A stretch of 64,000 nt of DNA, from the NCBI GenBank assembly GCA_018062085.1, contig JAGOSY010000025.1, forward strand, positions 1-64,000, written 5' to 3'. Below the pieces are notes generated by a model. The model made no database searches, was not told the DNA's origin, and was given only the letters and a program-made list of their open reading frames with translations. Made by a program: the position numbers and the translations under genes. Origin of the DNA: a bacterium (GTDB lineage Bacteria; Cyanobacteriota; Vampirovibrionia; Obscuribacterales; Obscuribacteraceae). Positions 16,703 through 24,984 of this stretch are shown here, piece by piece (position 1 is the stretch's first letter; every line of letters begins with the position of its first letter).

Positions 16703-17458
16703 TTACTTTTTGCCAACACCAAGAACGCCACGGATGAACTTGCCTAGTGGATCATAGAACTCATCCACTACTCTTTCTTTTAGCGGAATAATGGCATTGT
16801 CAGTGATGTGAATATCTTCGGGACAAACTTCAGTGCAGCACTTTGTAATGTTGCAATAGCCTATGTGCCCTTCATCTTTTAGATACTTCATGCGGTTTGC
16901 TTCGTCAAGCGGATGCATCTCTAAGCCCGCTACTCGAACCATGAAACGGGGGCCCATGAAGTTGTCTTTGCGCTCGTGATCGCGCAAAACATGGCAGACG
17001 TTTTGACACAGGAAGCATTCAATACATTTGCGAAATTCTTGAACGCGCTCAATATCTTCTTGATAGATAGTCCAATTAGCGTCAGGAGAAGGCGAAAAAG
17101 CTTTGATCTTTTTATTGACTTCGTAGTTCCAGCTGACATCGGTAACCAAGTCTTTGATGATTGGGAAAGTCTTGATTGGCTGTACACAGATGTCTTCACC
17201 ATCTTTGAACGAATCCATTCTTGATTTGCACATCAAAGAAGGCATGCCGTTTACCTCAGCACTACATGAACCGCATTTAGCGGCCTTGCAGTTCCAACGC
17301 ACGGCCAGTTCTGGGTCAAAGTTTTGTTGAATATAGTGAATGGCGTCGAGAACGACCATACCAGCTTCAACAGGTACTTTGTAAGATTGAAACTCACCCT
17401 TATCTTTTGTGCCTCTGTATACCTTCAGAGTCGCTTGGCGACCGGTGGACTCAGGCAT
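16703..17458 (-). CDS. sdhB: succinate dehydrogenase/fumarate reductase iron-sulfur subunit
   Basis: Carries electrons from the flavoprotein to the membrane anchor. Seen: the [2Fe-2S] site CKAAKCGSC followed by a further Cys, then two cluster motifs CIECFLCQNVC and CNITKCCTEVCP, which bind [4Fe-4S] and [3Fe-4S] clusters. The length of 251 residues is typical. Its ATG overlaps the end of the flavoprotein gene by eight bases, so translation is coupled; gene order on the minus strand is anchor, sdhA, sdhB. Direction in the cell (succinate oxidation or fumarate reduction) cannot be read from this subunit alone. Confidence 0.93.
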   Translation of the reverse strand: MPESTGRQATLKVYRGTKDKGEFQSYKVPVEAGMVVLDAIHYIQQNFDPELAVRWNCKAAKCGSCSAEVNGMPSLMCKSRMDSFKDGEDICVQPIKTFPIIKDLVTDVSWNYEVNKKIKAFSPSPDANWTIYQEDIERVQEFRKCIECFLCQNVCHVLRDHERKDNFMGPRFMVRVAGLEMHPLDEANRMKYLKDEGHIGYCNITKCCTEVCPEDIHITDNAIIPLKERVVDEFYDPLGKFIRGVLGVGKK

Positions 17459-19277
17459 TTGCTGGCTCCTTTTTCTTTACGAAAAGCTCTTTTAAATCGT
17501 CAGGCATTTCGGGTAATGGCGTATGCTCCAAGACCATCTTGCCATCAGCACCTTTGCTGCAGGCAGAGTTTTTAGTGCCCCATTCCTTTTCAGTATTGGG
17601 ATAGTCAAGGCGGCTATGAGCCCCGCGACTTTCTTGCCGCGATAGTGCACTGCGCGCGATCGCTTCAGAGCAAATCATCATGTTTTTCAAGTCGCGGCAC
17701 ATGTGCCAACCGGGGTTAAAGGCTTTAGTACCCTTGGCGCCAGCTTTTTCTACATCGGCTTTGAGTTCTTCAAGCTTAGCTAAGCCGATAGTTAACTCAG
17801 ATTCTTCACGGAAAATGTCGACATAAGTAGACATGATTTTGTTTAGGGCTTTGTGCACGTCGTATGGATTTTTACCGTCTTTGATTTGGAACGGTGCTTC
17901 CATTTCGGCCATAGCTTCTTTGACAAACTTGTCATCAATTTTGGGTGCGTCAGATAGGCCTTTGACATATTCAACAGCCCCGGCTCCGGCTCTCTTGCCG
18001 AACACTACCAGGTCAGAAAGTGAATTGCCACCTAGGCGATTGGCTCCGTGCATGCCTCCAGAGCATTCTCCGGCAGCAAAAAGCCCCGGTACTCTCGTCA
18101 TTTGTGACTCAGCCTCGACTCTGATACCGCCCATGGTGTAGTGCATGGTTGGTCCGACTTCCATCGGGCCAGCAGTAATGTCTACGTCGGCAAGATCTTT
18201 GAACTGGTGATACATAGATGGAAGCTTCTTCTTCACCCGCTCTGAGTCTTGATAGCTGATGTCAAGGAAGACGCCGCCGTGAGGGGAACCACGTCCTTCT
18301 TTTACTTCGGTATAGATGGCACGAGCAACGTTGTCGCGAGTCGATAGCTCTGGTGGGCGACGGGCTTCGGTGCGAGTGCCGGCCAGGGCAGCATTGACCC
18401 AGGTAACGGCTTCAGCTTCATCAGCGGCATAGTCGTTGCGAGTGGCTTCAGGCAAGTATTTGAACATAAAGCGCTCACCTAAGCTATTGCGTAAGATGCC
18501 GCCTTCACCGCGCACTCCTTCTGTTACCAGAATGCCGCGTACCCCTGGTGGCCATACCATGCCAGTGGGGTGGAATTGAATAAATTCCATATCTATAAGT
18601 TCAGCGCCAGCATCATAGGCCAAGCCTTGACCATCGCCGGTGTATTCCCATGAGTTAGAAGTAACTGTATAGGCTTTACCTGTGCCGCCAGTGGCAAGCA
18701 CAATTGCTTTGGTTTTGAAGAGAATATAGCGACCGTCTTCGCGGTAATAACCAAAGGCACCAGCAATTTTGTCGCCGTCTTTGATTAGTTTGGTGATTGT
18801 GCATTCCATATAGACTTCGATGCCCTGGTGCACACCACGGTCTTGCAAGGTGCGAATCATCTCTAAGCCAGTTCTGTCACCCACGTGGCAGAGACGCTTC
18901 CATGTGTGGCCACCGAAGGCCCGTTGCAAGATTTTGCCGTCTTTTGTACGGTCAAAAACAGCACCCCAGCGCTCTAACTCTTTTACTCGGTCTGGGGCTT
19001 CTTGAGCGTGCAACTGAGCCATGCGCCAGTTGTTTAACTGCTTGCCACCATTCATGGTGTCTTTAAAGTGAGTCTGCCAACCGTCCATGGGGTCGACGTT
19101 TGCTAAAGCAGCGGCAACACCGCCTTCTGCCATAACGGTGTGGGCCTTGCCTAAGAGTGATTTGCAGATAAGTCCGACGCTCACGCCTTGGCCAGAGACT
19201 TCGATGGCGGCTCTGAGGCCTGCTCCACCTGCGCCAATTACCAAAACGTCGTGTTCTCTAATTTCGTATTCGCTCAT
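17451..19277 (-). CDS. sdhA: succinate dehydrogenase/fumarate reductase flavoprotein subunit
   Basis: Oxidises succinate to fumarate with covalently bound FAD. Seen: the dinucleotide motif GAGGAGLRAA near residue 16, the FAD attachment region with KAHTVMAEGG, QFHPTGM, RGEGGILRN, and the active-site Arg region near TMGG. The length of 608 residues is normal. It lies four bases after the membrane anchor gene. With aconitase and isocitrate dehydrogenase elsewhere in the window, an oxidative TCA role is likely. Confidence 0.95.
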   Translation of the reverse strand: MSEYEIREHDVLVIGAGGAGLRAAIEVSGQGVSVGLICKSLLGKAHTVMAEGGVAAALANVDPMDGWQTHFKDTMNGGKQLNNWRMAQLHAQEAPDRVKELERWGAVFDRTKDGKILQRAFGGHTWKRLCHVGDRTGLEMIRTLQDRGVHQGIEVYMECTITKLIKDGDKIAGAFGYYREDGRYILFKTKAIVLATGGTGKAYTVTSNSWEYTGDGQGLAYDAGAELIDMEFIQFHPTGMVWPPGVRGILVTEGVRGEGGILRNSLGERFMFKYLPEATRNDYAADEAEAVTWVNAALAGTRTEARRPPELSTRDNVARAIYTEVKEGRGSPHGGVFLDISYQDSERVKKKLPSMYHQFKDLADVDITAGPMEVGPTMHYTMGGIRVEAESQMTRVPGLFAAGECSGGMHGANRLGGNSLSDLVVFGKRAGAGAVEYVKGLSDAPKIDDKFVKEAMAEMEAPFQIKDGKNPYDVHKALNKIMSTYVDIFREESELTIGLAKLEELKADVEKAGAKGTKAFNPGWHMCRDLKNMMICSEAIARSALSRQESRGAHSRLDYPNTEKEWGTKNSACSKGADGKMVLEHTPLPEMPDDLKELFVKKKEPANA

Positions 19278-19280
19278 AAT

Positions 19281-20081
19281 TTAAAATAGTTGAAATGCAA
19301 TGTTGGGATCGACACAGGTGTAACGGATATATAGATCAGTCAGGGCTACAGAAAAGAGTGAGGTCCAGGCCCACTGCTGATGACGCTCATTGAATTTGGT
19401 CACTAGCTGCCAGGCTTGGAAAGCAGGTTTTACTTTTGACTCGTTGGTTGGGCAAGAGAAACAATCTTCTTTGCCACCGACAATGTGTCTGCAGGCGTGG
19501 CAACCGAAGGTATAACCAGAAAGCAAAACACAGTTAGCTAGCATCACCACGGTCAAAACGCTCATATGGAAAGAACCGTCGTAGTAGAGAGTCTTGATGG
19601 CATCCCACCAGAGAATCAAAAGTACTGGTGTGGCTAGATAGAACGCGTAACGGTGCAAGTTCTGCAAAACGAAGGGGAAGGATTGCTCGCCGGTGTAGCC
19701 TTTGCCTTTGAACATGCCCACTGTGCAAGCCGGTGGGTGCATGAAGTAAGAGCGGTAATAGGCCTTACGATAGTAGTAGCAAGTCGCTCTAAAAGAAAGA
19801 GGAATCCAAAGAATCAAGAAGGCTGGTGATAGTGGCCACCATGGCACAAACTCTTTCAAATTTGGTGAATAAAAAGGCGATAAGTATGGGCCATATTCAT
19901 AGAGATTATTCTCAAACGCTCTGAACATTGAGTAAATGCCAAAGGCAGTGAAAACAAAAGCAATGAGAAATGGTTCAACCCACCAGTTGTCTTTGCGTGA
20001 GGTGGGGCCTTCATAAGCTGGCACTGCATTAGACTGCGGCAGCTTTGATTCAGGCAAATCAGTTAGTTGCGATTGGGTCAT
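19281..20081 (-). CDS. succinate dehydrogenase membrane anchor, probably with a Rieske-type site
   Basis: A 266-residue polytopic protein with about five hydrophobic segments, first gene of the sdh operon. It does not resemble the short SdhC/SdhD haem subunits. It has a C194-H-A-C-R-H199 motif followed by DCFSC (C207, C210). Known: a class of SDH (mycobacterial Sdh1) uses a single large anchor with a membrane-embedded Rieske [2Fe-2S] cluster instead of haem. Inference: the Cys/His group here is that site. The start is ATG 20081: an upstream in-frame TTG at 20147 lies directly beside a TATAAT box and would not be transcribed. Confidence 0.75.
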   Translation of the reverse strand: MTQSQLTDLPESKLPQSNAVPAYEGPTSRKDNWWVEPFLIAFVFTAFGIYSMFRAFENNLYEYGPYLSPFYSPNLKEFVPWWPLSPAFLILWIPLSFRATCYYYRKAYYRSYFMHPPACTVGMFKGKGYTGEQSFPFVLQNLHRYAFYLATPVLLILWWDAIKTLYYDGSFHMSVLTVVMLANCVLLSGYTFGCHACRHIVGGKEDCFSCPTNESKVKPAFQAWQLVTKFNERHQQWAWTSLFSVALTDLYIRYTCVDPNIAFQLF

Positions 20082-20147
20082 TAGTATGTTCAATCTCCTG
20101 GGATGCTCAGAGCCATAACAGCTCCGGTCCACTATCGGACATAACAA

Positions 20148-20153
20148 ATTATA
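20148..20153 (-). promoter_or_regulatory. -10 box of the sdh operon
   Basis: On the minus strand TATAAT stands at 20153-20148, preceded by GGC. It predicts a transcript start near 20141 and a leader of about 60 bases before ATG 20081. The -35 region is poor, so an activator may be needed. Confidence 0.55.
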
Positions 20154-20469
20154 GCCAGCTGAAACACTGTGTGACCCAGCTTTTGTCTAATTTTCGCAAA
20201 GCTCAAGAGCCCATGCTTTGCTTATCTAATTCGTTTCTATTGGCTTAGCAAGCATAAAAAGAAAGTTGCAAAGTACAAAACGTTGCACTGCCAATTCTCC
20301 TTATAATCCACTCATCTTGTTCCGCCTCGGAACTTGCCTTTGTCACTAGCGTCTTTCTTAGAATGTTAGCTTTGAACTTTTTGTCCTAATTGGTCGTTAT
20401 TAGCAGTATGGATGTTAGGTTCAATTTTGTAGGCTGTCCCAAGAGACGGCCTAGGCAAGGAGCGTTATC
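20154..20469. other. 316-base intergenic stretch, sdh operon to small conserved protein
   Basis: No open reading frame. The right end carries a leader hairpin for the + strand gene: GGCTGTC (20432-20438) pairs with GACGGCC (20445-20451) with one G-T pair, just before the AAGGAG ribosome binding site at 20457-20462. No strong + strand promoter was recognised. Confidence 0.4.
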
Positions 20470-20739
20470 ATGAATGCCAAGGTGCGTAAAACTAAAACTA
20501 GCGATCGCAGTAAGAAAGCAAATAGTGAGAGTCAAGCAATCGCCAAAAGGCTAGATGAGTCTATTCCACTGAATACGGCTGAGTGGAAGAAAGTAGAACA
20601 AATGCTCATGCGTTTAACAGAATTTGCGCCCACCGACCTTATTTTTGACGTGGCCAGCGCTATTGCCTTCTATGCCGACGATCAAGCTAGACGTGGATAT
20701 ATACTAGGTGCTGCCGATTCTTGTAAGCTGGTTGCCTAA
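20470..20739 (+). CDS. small conserved protein with YADDQARRGYILG motif (copy 2)
   Basis: An 89-residue paralog of the protein at 2638-2895, sharing MNAKV, RLDESIPLNTAEW, EFAP and YADDQARRGYILG. It has a longer basic N-terminus (KVRKTKTSDRSKK), which could contact nucleic acid or a membrane surface. AAGGAG seven bases before ATG 20470 gives a strong start. No family recognised. It stands upstream of the GNAT gene in the same direction. Confidence 0.78.
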   Translation: MNAKVRKTKTSDRSKKANSESQAIAKRLDESIPLNTAEWKKVEQMLMRLTEFAPTDLIFDVASAIAFYADDQARRGYILGAADSCKLVA

Positions 20740-20773
20740 GTATTTCTAGTTAGTAATAGATTTGAGATTATCG

Positions 20774-21262
20774 ATGCAGATTCGTTCAGCCAAGCTTTCT
20801 GATTGCCAAGCTATATCTTCTATCTATAATTATTACGTTGAAACTTCAACAGCGACGTTTGCTCTTGAGCCCGAAACTGTTGCTGAGCGCCAGGCCTGGT
20901 TAAATCAGCATGAACAAGATGATCTGCCTATTCTTGTGGCTGAGTTAGATAACCAAGTAGTTGCCTTTGCCTCTCTTTCTTTTTATCATCAGCGCTGCGC
21001 TTATCGGCAAACTGTTGAAGCGTCAATTTACGTAGACCATCTTTTCTTATCGCGCGGTTATGGCCGATTGCTTATGAAAGAGTTGATGGATGTCGCAGAA
21101 AGTGCTGGCTTTCATGCGGTTCTCGGTTTGATTTGTAGCGAGAACACCGCTAGTATCAAACTCATGCTTGACTTCGGTTTCTTTGAAGCTGGGTGTTTGA
21201 AACAGGTAGGGAAAAAGTACGATCGTTGGCTGGATGTGGCAATATTAGAGAAAATCCTCTAG
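20774..21262 (+). CDS. GNAT N-acetyltransferase, phosphinothricin/methionine-sulfone acetyltransferase type
   Basis: Transfers acetyl from acetyl-CoA to an amino group. Seen: IRSAKLSDCQAISSIYNYYV, STATFALEPET, YRQTVEASIYVD, RGYGRLLMKEL (the CoA pyrophosphate loop), LDFGFFEAGC, VGKKYDRWLDV. All are typical of the PAT/MnaT group, about 165 residues. ATG 20774 matches the family start; an in-frame TTG at 20762 is less likely. Natural substrates of these enzymes are usually oxidised amino acid analogues; resistance should not be assumed. Confidence 0.85.
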   Translation: MQIRSAKLSDCQAISSIYNYYVETSTATFALEPETVAERQAWLNQHEQDDLPILVAELDNQVVAFASLSFYHQRCAYRQTVEASIYVDHLFLSRGYGRLLMKELMDVAESAGFHAVLGLICSENTASIKLMLDFGFFEAGCLKQVGKKYDRWLDVAILEKIL

Positions 21263-21288
21263 TACCTAGTTTTTTTAAGTCTGACAAT

Positions 21289-22215
21289 TTGAAATTCAAA
21301 GCCAAAATTCGCCGTAATGCAAATAATTCTGAAAGTCTAACGTCTGTTGCTAAGCCACAGGCTCTCTGGCGCTACTTGTTTTTGGCTCCTCTTGCCTACC
21401 TTCTGCTTTCGCCGAGGGTCAATATGCGGCTCTATCGCCGCTTGCTCTTTCAGCCTACGGCTTTTCCTGCGCAGCTCAATGGTCAGTTGCCGCGAGCGAT
21501 GGATATTGAGCCTGAAGAACTATATTTCAACAGCTTTGGTGACCTCGATAGCAAAGAAACTTTGCACGGCTGGTATTTTCAGCATCCTAATAGTGATGCT
21601 CCTTTAGTGATTTTCAGTCATGGCAATTCAGGTAATCTCACTATTCGTGCACCGTTGTTTCAGGTGTTGCTTGAGAGTGGCGCCTCTGTGTTTATCTATG
21701 ACTACCGAGGTTTTGGTAAGAGCACAGGCTCTCCTACTGTTGAAGGAGTCTATCAAGACGGTCTAGCTGCCTATGACTTTGTTGTCGGTAAGTTTGCTCT
21801 GCAAGCAGATCGGGTCTTCCTCTATGGCGAGTCACTTGGTGCTGCAGTCAGTAGCTACATTGCAAGCAAGCGAAAGTCAGCTGGATTGGTTCTGCAATCA
21901 GGCTTTAGCTCGTTGCGAAATATTGGCGGGGAGCGTGTTAGAGCGCTTAAGCTCTATCCTTCTTGGCTCTTTCCTATGCCTGGTACGAGTAGTCGCGACA
22001 TATTAGCGGCAGAACATCCACCCTTGTTGATTATCCATGGCAAGCTCGACCAATCAGTGGCGTTCCACCATGCTCAGGCTCTTTATGACTGTGCTTCGCA
22101 GCCAAAACAGTTATTAGCACTTCCCGTTAGCGGACACTCTGATCTCGTTGCTACGGCGAAAGATACATTGAAAGAAAATCTCACGGCCTTCTTCAAACGC
22201 TTTAGCCAACCCTAA
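21289..22215 (+). CDS. alpha/beta hydrolase, BEM46/ABHD13-like, membrane anchored
   Basis: Seen: a N-terminal hydrophobic segment (LFLAPLAYLLL), then a hydrolase core with FSHGNSGN (oxyanion region), YDYRGFGKS, nucleophile motif GESLG, Asp in HGKLDQSV and His in SGHSD: a complete Ser-Asp-His triad. Length is about 308 residues from TTG 21289. The start is uncertain: the frame is open upstream into the GNAT gene, and ATG 21423 would cut off the membrane anchor. Substrate unknown; an ester or acyl-lipid hydrolase is likely. Confidence 0.78.
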   Translation: MKFKAKIRRNANNSESLTSVAKPQALWRYLFLAPLAYLLLSPRVNMRLYRRLLFQPTAFPAQLNGQLPRAMDIEPEELYFNSFGDLDSKETLHGWYFQHPNSDAPLVIFSHGNSGNLTIRAPLFQVLLESGASVFIYDYRGFGKSTGSPTVEGVYQDGLAAYDFVVGKFALQADRVFLYGESLGAAVSSYIASKRKSAGLVLQSGFSSLRNIGGERVRALKLYPSWLFPMPGTSSRDILAAEHPPLLIIHGKLDQSVAFHHAQALYDCASQPKQLLALPVSGHSDLVATAKDTLKENLTAFFKRFSQP

Positions 22216-22310
22216 TAAATATAGTGGCCACCCTAGATGCTAGTTAGCTCTGGCGGGTGTTAAATGGTGACAAATACATCGTCAGAAGTTGGGCGCAAAG
22301 GGGAGGAGTC

Positions 22311-22544
22311 ATGAATGATCAATATTATCTTGTCAAAGGCCTAACCAAACTTGCCCAAGGCTGGCATGAAGCTGGCGAAGATGCAGTTGCCAAAAGCATC
22401 TATCGCTATATCATTCGCCTGCAGAATAGCAATCCTGGCGAAACATTCGGCAGTGATACTGCTGAATTTTCTGCTCTGTTGCAAGACTATGCTGCTCTCA
22501 TTGGTTGCCGCAACATTGATGAAAAAGAGTTAGTTCGCAACTAG
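22311..22544 (+). CDS. small uncharacterised helical protein
   Basis: A 77-residue protein beginning MNDQYYLVKGLTKLAQGW. The start at ATG 22311 is fixed by GGAGG at 22302-22308; an upstream in-frame GTG at 22257 lacks one. The sequence WHEAGEDAVAKSIYRYIIRL resembles one TPR hairpin. Its 3' end overlaps the 3' end of the aconitase gene by 15 bases, tail to tail. Function unknown. Confidence 0.65.
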   Translation: MNDQYYLVKGLTKLAQGWHEAGEDAVAKSIYRYIIRLQNSNPGETFGSDTAEFSALLQDYAALIGCRNIDEKELVRN

Positions 22545-24809
22545 TTTCTGGCTATTCTCACGAATCAAGTTAAGAGCAGATCCAGCTTTGAACCAGCCGA
22601 TTTGTTCCTCGGTCATGGTGTGCTTGACTGCTATTACTTCCATCGTGCCGTCTTTGTGTTGGATTTCAACTTCAAGGTTCTTGCCAGGAGCTAAAGCACC
22701 AAGATTCTTGATGCTGAATCTGTCTAACTCTTGAATCTTGTCGTAGTCAGCAGCATTGACGAAGGTGAGGGCAAGGATGCCTTGCTTCTTCAAATTGGTT
22801 TCGTGAATACGAGCAAAGCTTCTCACTAAGACGGCCTTACAGCCCAAGAAGCGTGGTGACATAGCCGCGTGCTCGCGGCTTGAACCCTCGCCATAGTTTT
22901 GATCGCCAACAACCAGCCAGCCAGTTTTCTCAGCTTTATAGTGACGAGCAACTTCAGGATAAGTCATGCGCTTTTGATTTAAGACATCGAGACCAATACC
23001 AACTTCTTGAGTGAAGGCGTTGATGGCACCAATGAACATATTATCGCTAATCTTGTCGAGGTGCCCGCGGAACTTAAGCCAGGGACCAGCGGGTGAAATG
23101 TGGTCGGTGGTGCACTTGCCGAGAGCTTTGAGCAATACAGGAAGATTCTCGTAATCTTTGCCATCCCAGGCAGCAAAGGGTTCGAGCAATTGCAATCTTC
23201 CTGAATCAGGCGAGACTGCAACTTTGACTTGATCACCGTCAATTGCCGGTGGAATATAGCCGTTGTCTTCAGACTTGAATCCTTTTGACGGTAACTCTGG
23301 GGCTTGTGGTGGCACTAAAGTAAACGACTTGCCATCGCTGCCAATCATAGAATCTGTCAGAGGGTTGAACGAAAGTGAGCCAGATAAGGCCAAAGCCGTA
23401 ACAATTTCAGGGCTGCCAATGAAAGCAAGGGTCTCAGGGTTACCGTCATTGCGCTTTTGGAAATTACGGTTGAAAGAAGTAATGATTGAATTACTTTCGC
23501 CTTGTTTGATGTCATCGCGCTTCCATTGACCAATGCATGGGCCACAGGCATTAGCTAAGACGGTTCCGCCAATTTCTTCTAGGGTTTTTAGTTGGCCATC
23601 GCGGTCAATAGTTTCGTAAATCTGTTCCGAGCCAGGGGTAATCAAGAAACCACAGCTAGACTTGATGCCATGATCTGTGCCTTGTTGAGCCACATGGGCT
23701 GCTCTGCTCATGTCTTCATACGAAGAGTTAGTGCAGCTGCCAATTAAGGCATAAGTTAATTTGTCTGGATAACCTTTGACTTTGATCTCAGCGGCGAATT
23801 CTGAAATTGGTCTGGCTAGATCTGGTGTGTGGGGTCCCACTACATAAGGCTCAAGCTGATCGAGATCAATTTCTACTACTTGATCAAAGAATAGAGATGG
23901 ATTAGCAGCTACTTCACTGTCGGCCACTAGACACTCTTTGTATTGATCTGCCAGTTGAGCAAACTCTTCTCTTTTTGTGACATTGAGATACTTGGCCATA
24001 CGCTCGTCGTAAGGGAAGATTGAAGTGGTCGCCCCTAGCTCAGCGCCCATGTTAGTGATGGTGGCTTTACCTGTGCAGCTAATTGATTTTGTGCCTTCGC
24101 CAAAATACTCAACAATGGCTCCTGTGCCGCCAGCAACCGTTAAGATACCGGCGATTTTGAGAATAACGTCTTTAGGTGAAGTCCAGCCATTGAGCTTGCC
24201 CTTAAGGTGTATACCAATGAGCTTGGGCCAACGAAGACCCCAAGCCACTCCGGCCATAACGTCTACCGCATCGGCCCCGCCAACACCGATGGCAACCATG
24301 CCTAGGCCGCCAGCATTGGGAGTGTGTGAATCAGTACCAATCATCATTGTGCCAGGCAGGGCATAGTTTTCTAGTACTACTTGGTGGATGATTCCTGCGC
24401 CTGGTTTCCAGAAACCAATACCATGCTTATTGCTGGCAGATTCGAGGAAGTCATAGACTTCTTTGTTCTCATCAAGAGCGCGCTCCATGTCTTGCTCAGC
24501 GCCGACTCTTGCCTGAATGAGGTGATCGCAGTGCACCGTACTTGGTACTGCCACTGTCTTTAGTTGAGCTTGCATGAATTGCAGTAAGGCCATCTGGGCC
24601 GTCGCATCTTGCATGGCCACGCGATCTGGCCTTAAGAAGGCATAGGTTTCGCCACGCTTAATTTCTTCAGTTGGCCAGTGATCAAGGTGTGATGTCAACA
24701 CCTTCTCTGCCAATGTTAGCGGACGACCAAATTTCTCTCTTGCATCTTGATGCTTCTTGGGCAGCGCTTCGTAGAGTTTTTTGATATCCGATACTTTCAA
24801 TTCAGCCAT
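22530..24809 (-). CDS. acn: aconitate hydratase
   Basis: Interconverts citrate and isocitrate through cis-aconitate in the TCA cycle. Seen: GTDSHTPNAGGLG, the three [4Fe-4S] cysteines in IGSCTNSS and ANACGPCIGQW, and GEGSSREHAA of the mobile C-terminal domain. The length of 759 residues and the motif spacing fit the mitochondrial-type enzyme rather than the longer AcnA/IRP type. A possible promoter lies upstream on the minus strand (TTGATA near 24884 and GATAGT about 18 bases on). Monocistronic. Confidence 0.95.
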   Translation of the reverse strand: MAELKVSDIKKLYEALPKKHQDAREKFGRPLTLAEKVLTSHLDHWPTEEIKRGETYAFLRPDRVAMQDATAQMALLQFMQAQLKTVAVPSTVHCDHLIQARVGAEQDMERALDENKEVYDFLESASNKHGIGFWKPGAGIIHQVVLENYALPGTMMIGTDSHTPNAGGLGMVAIGVGGADAVDVMAGVAWGLRWPKLIGIHLKGKLNGWTSPKDVILKIAGILTVAGGTGAIVEYFGEGTKSISCTGKATITNMGAELGATTSIFPYDERMAKYLNVTKREEFAQLADQYKECLVADSEVAANPSLFFDQVVEIDLDQLEPYVVGPHTPDLARPISEFAAEIKVKGYPDKLTYALIGSCTNSSYEDMSRAAHVAQQGTDHGIKSSCGFLITPGSEQIYETIDRDGQLKTLEEIGGTVLANACGPCIGQWKRDDIKQGESNSIITSFNRNFQKRNDGNPETLAFIGSPEIVTALALSGSLSFNPLTDSMIGSDGKSFTLVPPQAPELPSKGFKSEDNGYIPPAIDGDQVKVAVSPDSGRLQLLEPFAAWDGKDYENLPVLLKALGKCTTDHISPAGPWLKFRGHLDKISDNMFIGAINAFTQEVGIGLDVLNQKRMTYPEVARHYKAEKTGWLVVGDQNYGEGSSREHAAMSPRFLGCKAVLVRSFARIHETNLKKQGILALTFVNAADYDKIQELDRFSIKNLGALAPGKNLEVEIQHKDGTMEVIAVKHTMTEEQIGWFKAGSALNLIRENSQKLVAN

Positions 24810-24984
24810 TGCAGTCTCTCTTGTAGCTTCAGTCTAAGCACTTAATTGTACTATCACTCGTGACCAAATTGCTTATCAAGTGCTGCCTTGAGTCCCTATA
24901 GCAGGCTGTCTTAATTGAATATTTCATTTTGTTGACTGGCAGTGTTAGCATTGACCAGTAACTTTTTTACATCGAGACCAGAAT

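Noticed and set aside
20082..20147. A longer start (TTG 20147) for the succinate dehydrogenase anchor.
   Set aside because: The TTG lies immediately next to a TATAAT box, so it would fall before the transcript start.
20774..21262. GNAT enzyme as an antibiotic or herbicide resistance gene.
   Set aside because: The family is widespread in chromosomes with metabolic roles; no mobile element or resistance context is present.
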